Part shown: positions 58,720-64,000 of the stretch, in pieces
Layout of the letters: each line of letters opens with the position of its first letter
How positions within the stretch are numbered: position 1 is the stretch's first letter
Origin: Cacajao melanocephalus
Lineage: Eukaryota > Chordata > Mammalia > Primates > Pitheciidae
Direction: 5' to 3'
Assembly (NCBI GenBank): GCA_963573385.1
Contig: CAUYLG010034960.1
Location: forward strand, 50,911 to 114,910
DNA: 64,000 nt
Translations under genes and position numbers: made by a program
Notes under the pieces: generated by a model
Databases searched by the model: none
Told to the model about the DNA's origin: nothing
What the model saw: only the letters and a program-made list of their open reading frames with translations

Positions 58720-61480
58720 TAATAAACAACATTTTAGAACACATTCAGATTTATAGAAAAGTTGTGATAATAACACAGAAAGTCCACCTATACTTTACAT
58801 CTCCACATCCTGTTCCTTCATTATTTACATTTTACATTAGTGTGGCATGTTTGTTATAATTACCCAGTGACTATTAACGCATTAACTAAGGTGCATACTT
58901 TGTTCAGATGTCCATCCCTTCTACCGAATGTCCCTGTTTCGTTTCAAGGTCCCATCCAGGATCCCATACTACCTTTTGTTATTATGTCTTCTTAAGCTCC
59001 TCTGTGGCAGTTTCTCAGACTTCCTGATTTCTGGATAACTGACAGTCTTGAGGAATGCTGATCAGGTAGAATATCTCTCAGTTGGGACTTACCTGTTGTT
59101 TTTCCCATTTTAAGCTGAGGTTATGAGAGTTTTGAAGGGGCAAACCATGGAGGTAAAGTGCCATTCTCACCACATCATATCGAGCGTAAATGCTACCAAC
59201 AGGGCTTACCACTGTTGCTGATCTTGGCCACCTGGTAACGGTGGTGCTTGTCAGGTTTCCCCACTGGAAAGTTTCTCTTTCCATGTTGTCTTTTTTGGAA
59301 GGAAGTCACTCTGCAAAGCCCACACTTAAGGAGTGAGAGTTATGATTCATCACTTGAGGTGGTGTATCTTTCATAAATTACTTGGAATTCTTTTGTCAGG
59401 AAAATTTGGTTATTGTCGCCATTTATTTATTCAATCATTTATTTATACCAGTGTGGGCTTATTTTTGACTCATCACTTGTTTTACACTGATAGATATACT
59501 TATCAGTGTGTATTTATTTTAAAAATGTGTGTATACTAACACATGTATATACACACATGTATATGAATATTTCTATATGTATCCATTCTACCTCTATTCA
59601 GCTAAACATGAGTTCATACTGATGTTTCTAAGTCTAATCAAGTACCACACAGCTCACTCCAGTCTCTTCCCTAGCTTGTTTGTAAACTTCCACTTCACGG
59701 TGAGAAACCCACCTCCCATGATCTGCCACCCAGGGCCCTACATGTTTAATTACAGTATAGATGTATAGTAGTTTCAGAAAAAGGTCCCTGTTGAAAACAA
59801 CTTTATCAATCAGAGTGCAGTGTTTACGTAGAGTTCCTTTTGCCTTTAGTCTTACAGCTTCCATTCATCTCCAAAGTTACTTAGGTCAGCAACCCATTAG
59901 TAAAGTTATTTAACTCATTTGTAATACAGTTAGAATGATTTCATCTAATGATCTGCATTTCATCCTGGGATCCCATGAACTCTTAAATGCTTTTTTGAAA
60001 ATTTTAATTACATTTTAATTCACCTACATTAAGATTCATTCTTTTTGCTGGAAGGCTCTGCAATTTTGACAAACACATAGTGTTATATATTCATGGTTGC
60101 ATTATCATACATAACACCCTCAACTCCCTAAAAATGTCAGGAACGCTTCACCTGCTCAGTTCTCTCCTTTCCCCAAACCCCTACCAACCACTGATCTGTT
60201 TCCTCACTCTATTCTTTTGTCTGTTTCAGGATGTCATAAAAATGAAGTCATAGAGTATCTAGCCTTTTTAGACTGGCTTCTTTCCCTTAATATGCACTTA
60301 ATGTAATTTTAGTGATTTGACTCATCATTCTATGTTATAGCTAAATAATATTCTATTGTCAAGAGATGCACCAAACAAAAGTTAGTGTATTTATTCATCA
60401 GTTGAAGGACAGCTTGATTAGTCCCAAATTTTTAGCAAATATGAATAAAGCTGTTATAAACATCGATATGCAGATATTTATGTGGACATAAATTTTCAAA
60501 TCAGTTGGGCAAACGCCCAGGTGTACAATTGCTGGATCCTAAGACCAAACTATATTTAGCTTTGTAAGAAAGTGTCAAGCTGGCTCTATACTCTTACATG
60601 CCCACCAGCAATGAATGAGAGTTGCCATTACTTGATATCCTTGCCAGCAATTGATACTATCTGATCTTCCGACTGTAACTATTCTAATAGATGCATAGTG
60701 CTATTTCAAGATCATTTTAACTTGCATGTCCCTAATGATAAATAATAGTGAGAATGTTTTTCTACACTTATTTGTCATCATATGTTCATGAGAAATAACG
60801 CTACATAGTTTTATTTTCTTGCAATGTTTTTATTTTTCACATTAGAATAATGCTAGACTAATGGAATGAGTTATATCTGCTTTTGCTTCCTGTAAGAGTG
60901 TGGAGCATTGGAATTAGTTTTCCTTTAAATGTTTGGTAGAATTCCAATGAAGCAATCTGAACATTGCGTTTTATTCTTGTTTTTGAAAGGTTTAAATTAT
61001 TTATTCAATTCTTTTAATAGATGTAGGACTATGCAATTTATCAGTTTCTCTTTGTTTAACTTTGGAATTGGCCAGTTTTATCTGAATAATCAAATCTATA
61101 AGCAATGAGCAGTCCATAGCACTGATCTTTTAAAGTCGATGGGCTCAGTCACAGTGACCCCTCTTTCATTTCTTTCTCTAGTTTTCCAAGATAGTAGACT
61201 TAGGTTTTTGATCTGAGATCTTTCTTCTTTTTGAATATATGGATTTATTGCTATAAAATTTTACTCTAAACACTGCTTTTGCTGCATCTTACATATTTTA
61301 ATAAGTATCTTTATTTTTACTTAAAAATATTGTTTTTCTTGAGACTTCTGTGTTGACCCATGGGATGATTTAGGAATGTGCTGTGTTGTTGAATTTCCAA
61401 ATATTGGAGGATTTTGCAGCTATCTTTCTGCTGTCATCTGACAGTTTGATTTTCTTGTGGTCATAGGTGTGAGGGTTGGG
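58720..61480 (-). mobile_element. Long ancient L1 (L1M-type) remains
   Basis: About 2.7 kb of diverged antisense L1. Text moves from 3' UTR-like ('agaaaagttgtgataataac', 'ggtcccatccaggatcccat') through ORF2-like parts ('ggaatcatat'-type, 'aaagctgttataaacatcga', 'atgcccaccagcaatgaatg', 'ggaggattttgcagctatct'). All frames are broken. Alternating TA/CA text lies at 59525-59580. Confidence 0.75.
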
Positions 61481-62165
61481 GAGTGTTCCATCCTCATGAT
61501 TAAATCTCAGTGTTTTTCTGGGCCTATATTTCAGAGCTGTGTCCTTCCAAGTGTCAGTCTCTCCTCCAGGTACACGGATGTCCCCACAATGACCACCCCA
61601 CATCCCTGCTCCATTCTTTGGCTTCAGCTTTCTCAATCCATTTCTAATCCATTTCTCTGATGCCTTGACTCCTGATTATGCTCTTTTTTCCCCTTAGATC
61701 AGACATGTAGGCTGGAGAGGACTGTAGTGGTTAGGAATTTATTCCTTGCAGGTGAGATAAAATTTCAGAATGTGGTTCTGGAAAAGTGTTTTTTTTTGTT
61801 TTTTGTTTTTTGTTTTTAAATTTTCCATGGAGAATAGACCTTTGTTATGGAGAAGTTCTGATCATCACTGTGAGAATCTGGTAAGGTTGCTAGAGGGAAA
61901 GTCTGTGAAAGTGTGAGGACAACCCCAAGACTGTAGCCCTTGGGAGCTCCTCATGCTCACTCCAGTCCACACTCAGCCACCAGCCATGTACTAAAATTAC
62001 CATTGACTTGTTCTTGCTACTTCACTGGCCCAGCAGCTTCTGCTCCAGATAAGCCAATCTCTGTTGTTATATCGCTCTAGATTTCTAGGTGAGGATTTAT
62101 CTCTGCCTATTCAGTTCTCTGTAAGAAAAGTTGTTGATTTTCAGTTTTTCCAGGTTTTTCTCTTC
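61481..62165. other. DSCAM: Intron, possibly more ancient L1
   Basis: The continuation of the ancient L1 is possible but not clear. A T/G run lies at 61789-61815. No gene seen. Confidence 0.35.
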
Positions 62166-62484
62166 TCTTTTCTTTCTTTCTTTCTTTTTTTTTTTTGTTT
62201 CTTGAGACAGGATCTTGCTTTGTCTCCCAGACTGGAGTATAGTGGCATGATCACGGCTCACTGCAGCCTTGACCTCCTGCACTCAAGTGATCCTCCAACT
62301 TCAGCCTCCCATGCAGCTGGGGCTACAAGTGCACACTACCGTGCCTGGCTGATTTCTGTATATTTTGTAGAGACAAGGTCTTGCCATCTTGCCCAGGCTG
62401 GTCTGGAATTCCTGGGCTCAAGTTATTCTCCTCTTTGGCTTCTCAAAGTGCTGGGATTACAGGTGTGAACCACCAAGCCTGGCC
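62166..62484 (-). mobile_element. Old Alu (AluJ-like)
   Basis: Minus orientation, with a (CTTT)n-T tail at 62166-62199, then 'gagacaggatcttgctttgt', 'cagccttgacctcctgcact' and 'gaaccaccaagcctggcc'. Diverged enough to be an old class. Confidence 0.93.
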
Positions 62485-63735
62485 TCCAGCTTTTTCTTGT
62501 TGTAAAGATGAGAACAATGCCCTACAAGCTCTTCCTGTGTCAGAGCCGAAACTGAAAGTTGATGCCTCCTCTTTTGTGATCAAATATTTTATTTACCAAT
62601 CTGATGTATACTTGAGTAGCATGATGAGAAACTGGTCTGATTGCCACCCTTGGCATTTTAGGTGATTAAAATTTATCTTACATTCTAGGATTCATCTAAA
62701 TGTTCCCATGCATCTACTTGAAAAATATCATTTTTTTAACCCTACAATGAATATAGTATTTTTTTTGGATTTTAGGAACAATGCATATTTGCAGAATAGA
62801 ATTCTACTACTTCTGCATTGGCAGACCTAAAACTGTAACCATGAGGCTGATGATGTCATGCATTATGCACTTGGATGGAATTCTATTTCTAGTTGCAGCC
62901 CTGAAGACAGGAAAGACATGGAATAATTCAAACATGATGAAGCCAAAAATGGACTGGTTGAGTCAAATCAAAAGGCTTAGCCACCTGTTAAGGGGTGGCT
63001 GGCTTTTGTGAGATGCCACAAGAGACAAAAATGAATGTATGAATCTAGGGAGCATGGGGCATGATAGACCCATGGGAAAAGCTTTGATACAGTTCTTTGA
63101 TATACCATAGAACAGACTGGGATTGAATTTTACAAACAAGATGCCAGTCAGTATCTCTACAAGGGACTTCCCTGGTTATTAAGGAACCTCAGTCCACTAG
63201 GAAAATACCCCTAAATGTGCCGAGGAAGCTACTGCCCAAACTGTTTGGCATTTCATGTTTCCTTAGTAGATAAGTGTCTTCTAGCTCCAGAAAGAGTTAG
63301 AATTCCATACAGAAATGTTTTAGAGAAGAAGCCCAAATTATTACTATTTTTGTGGTAAGACATCTGTGCAGTTGAACTGTTATTTTTATGAGGTACATTA
63401 GTATTTCTCATCAGATTTGTAATTCTAATTTAAATGTATAATTAAGTAATTGATTTAGACAGGTGATATTAAGCAGGACTTTTACTGAGGTTAAACATAG
63501 TAATGTGATATTTAAGAAGTTATAATAATCCTAAGTTATTTATGTTCAGTTTATTTATTTATAAGTTATTAAGATGCCCAGAAAAGTTTTGTTAGATAAT
63601 TGGGGTACTTAAAAAGGAAGTTAAATATGTGTAATTTATAAATATAGTTTAATGTACAAAGATGAAAAATGTACTAAGTTTATAAATGGGTCTAAACATT
63701 AATAAAAAATCTCTTAACATGGGTAGAGGCAGAAA
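62485..63735. other. DSCAM: Intron, unrecognised
   Basis: No named repeat seen. The frame 62781-63011 (76 codons) has no domain I recognise. The right third is very AT-rich. Confidence 0.35.
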
Positions 63736-63865
63736 ATACCTATTGGGTACTATGCTTATTATCTGGGTATGGAATAATCTGTGTACCAAACCCCCATGAC
63801 ACACAGTTTACCTGTATAACAAACCTGCACAGGTACCCCTGAATCTAAAAGTTTTTTTTAAATCC
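63736..63865 (+). mobile_element. L1 3' end fragment
   Basis: 'ctattgggtactatgcttat', 'taacaaacctgcacaggtac' and 'cccctgaatctaaaagtttt' form a short L1 3' terminal piece in sense orientation. Confidence 0.85.
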
Positions 63866-64000
63866 CTTAAAAATACTTGTTTAAATTTCCTAGATACATA
63901 TATAGAATAATAAAATTTATAAGCTGAACTGAAAAAGAAAGAGGATTTTTGCATTTACAACTTTAATAAACGACCATATCAATTGAAGTCAAAGTAATAT
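63866..64000. other. DSCAM: AT-rich intron end of window
   Basis: AT-rich unique text running off the window; no exon seen. Confidence 0.4.

Overview
The window is primate, almost certainly human, nuclear genomic DNA. It carries at least 15 Alu copies (an Alu-rich, primate-specific pattern), L1, L2, MIR and MaLR LTR debris, no long open reading frames, and widely spaced exons with GT-AG introns. All protein-coding signal is on the minus strand. It consists of four small exons at 19880-20076, 18748-18844, 17990-18118 and 10195-10362 (in transcription order). Their in-frame translation (591 nt, 197 codons counting split ones) matches DSCAM (Down syndrome cell adhesion molecule; human 21q22.2), the ninth Ig domain followed by the first fibronectin type III domain. 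The paralogue DSCAML1 is disfavoured because several residues differ from its sequence as I recall it. Everything else in the window is intron of this very large gene.

Layout. 1-10194 is part of the downstream intron, with five Alu copies, an L2 fragment and a MaLR-type LTR. 10195-20076 is the exon cluster, with introns of 7,627, 629 and 1,035 bp; the 7.6-kb intron holds a 28-bp minisatellite (13720-14004) and old L2, MIR and hAT pieces. 20077-64000 is at least 43.9 kb of the upstream intron, in which I found no exon. It is filled by two MST/THE1-type LTRs, several L1 copies of different ages (one with a textbook 5' inversion, one with an internal duplication), an Alu block on + at 35-38.5 kb, an Alu block on - at 40.7-47.7 kb, an MLT1 LTR split by an Alu, a hAT-like element with an internal 72-bp duplication, and a long stretch of ancient L1 at 58.7-61.5 kb.

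Gene architecture. The four exons form two domain modules of nearly equal size (Ig9: 197+97=294 nt; FN3-1: 129+168=297 nt), each bounded by phase-1 introns. The protein is a homophilic neuronal cell-surface receptor used in dendrite self-avoidance, axon guidance and synaptic layering; the segment here lies in the extracellular stalk.

I found no new biological system. The most interesting items are the structural rearrangements inside transposable elements, an atypical splice acceptor, and an 18-kb Alu-free zone around the exons. Repeat family names come from recognition by eye, not from a search, and edges are approximate unless target-site duplications fix them.
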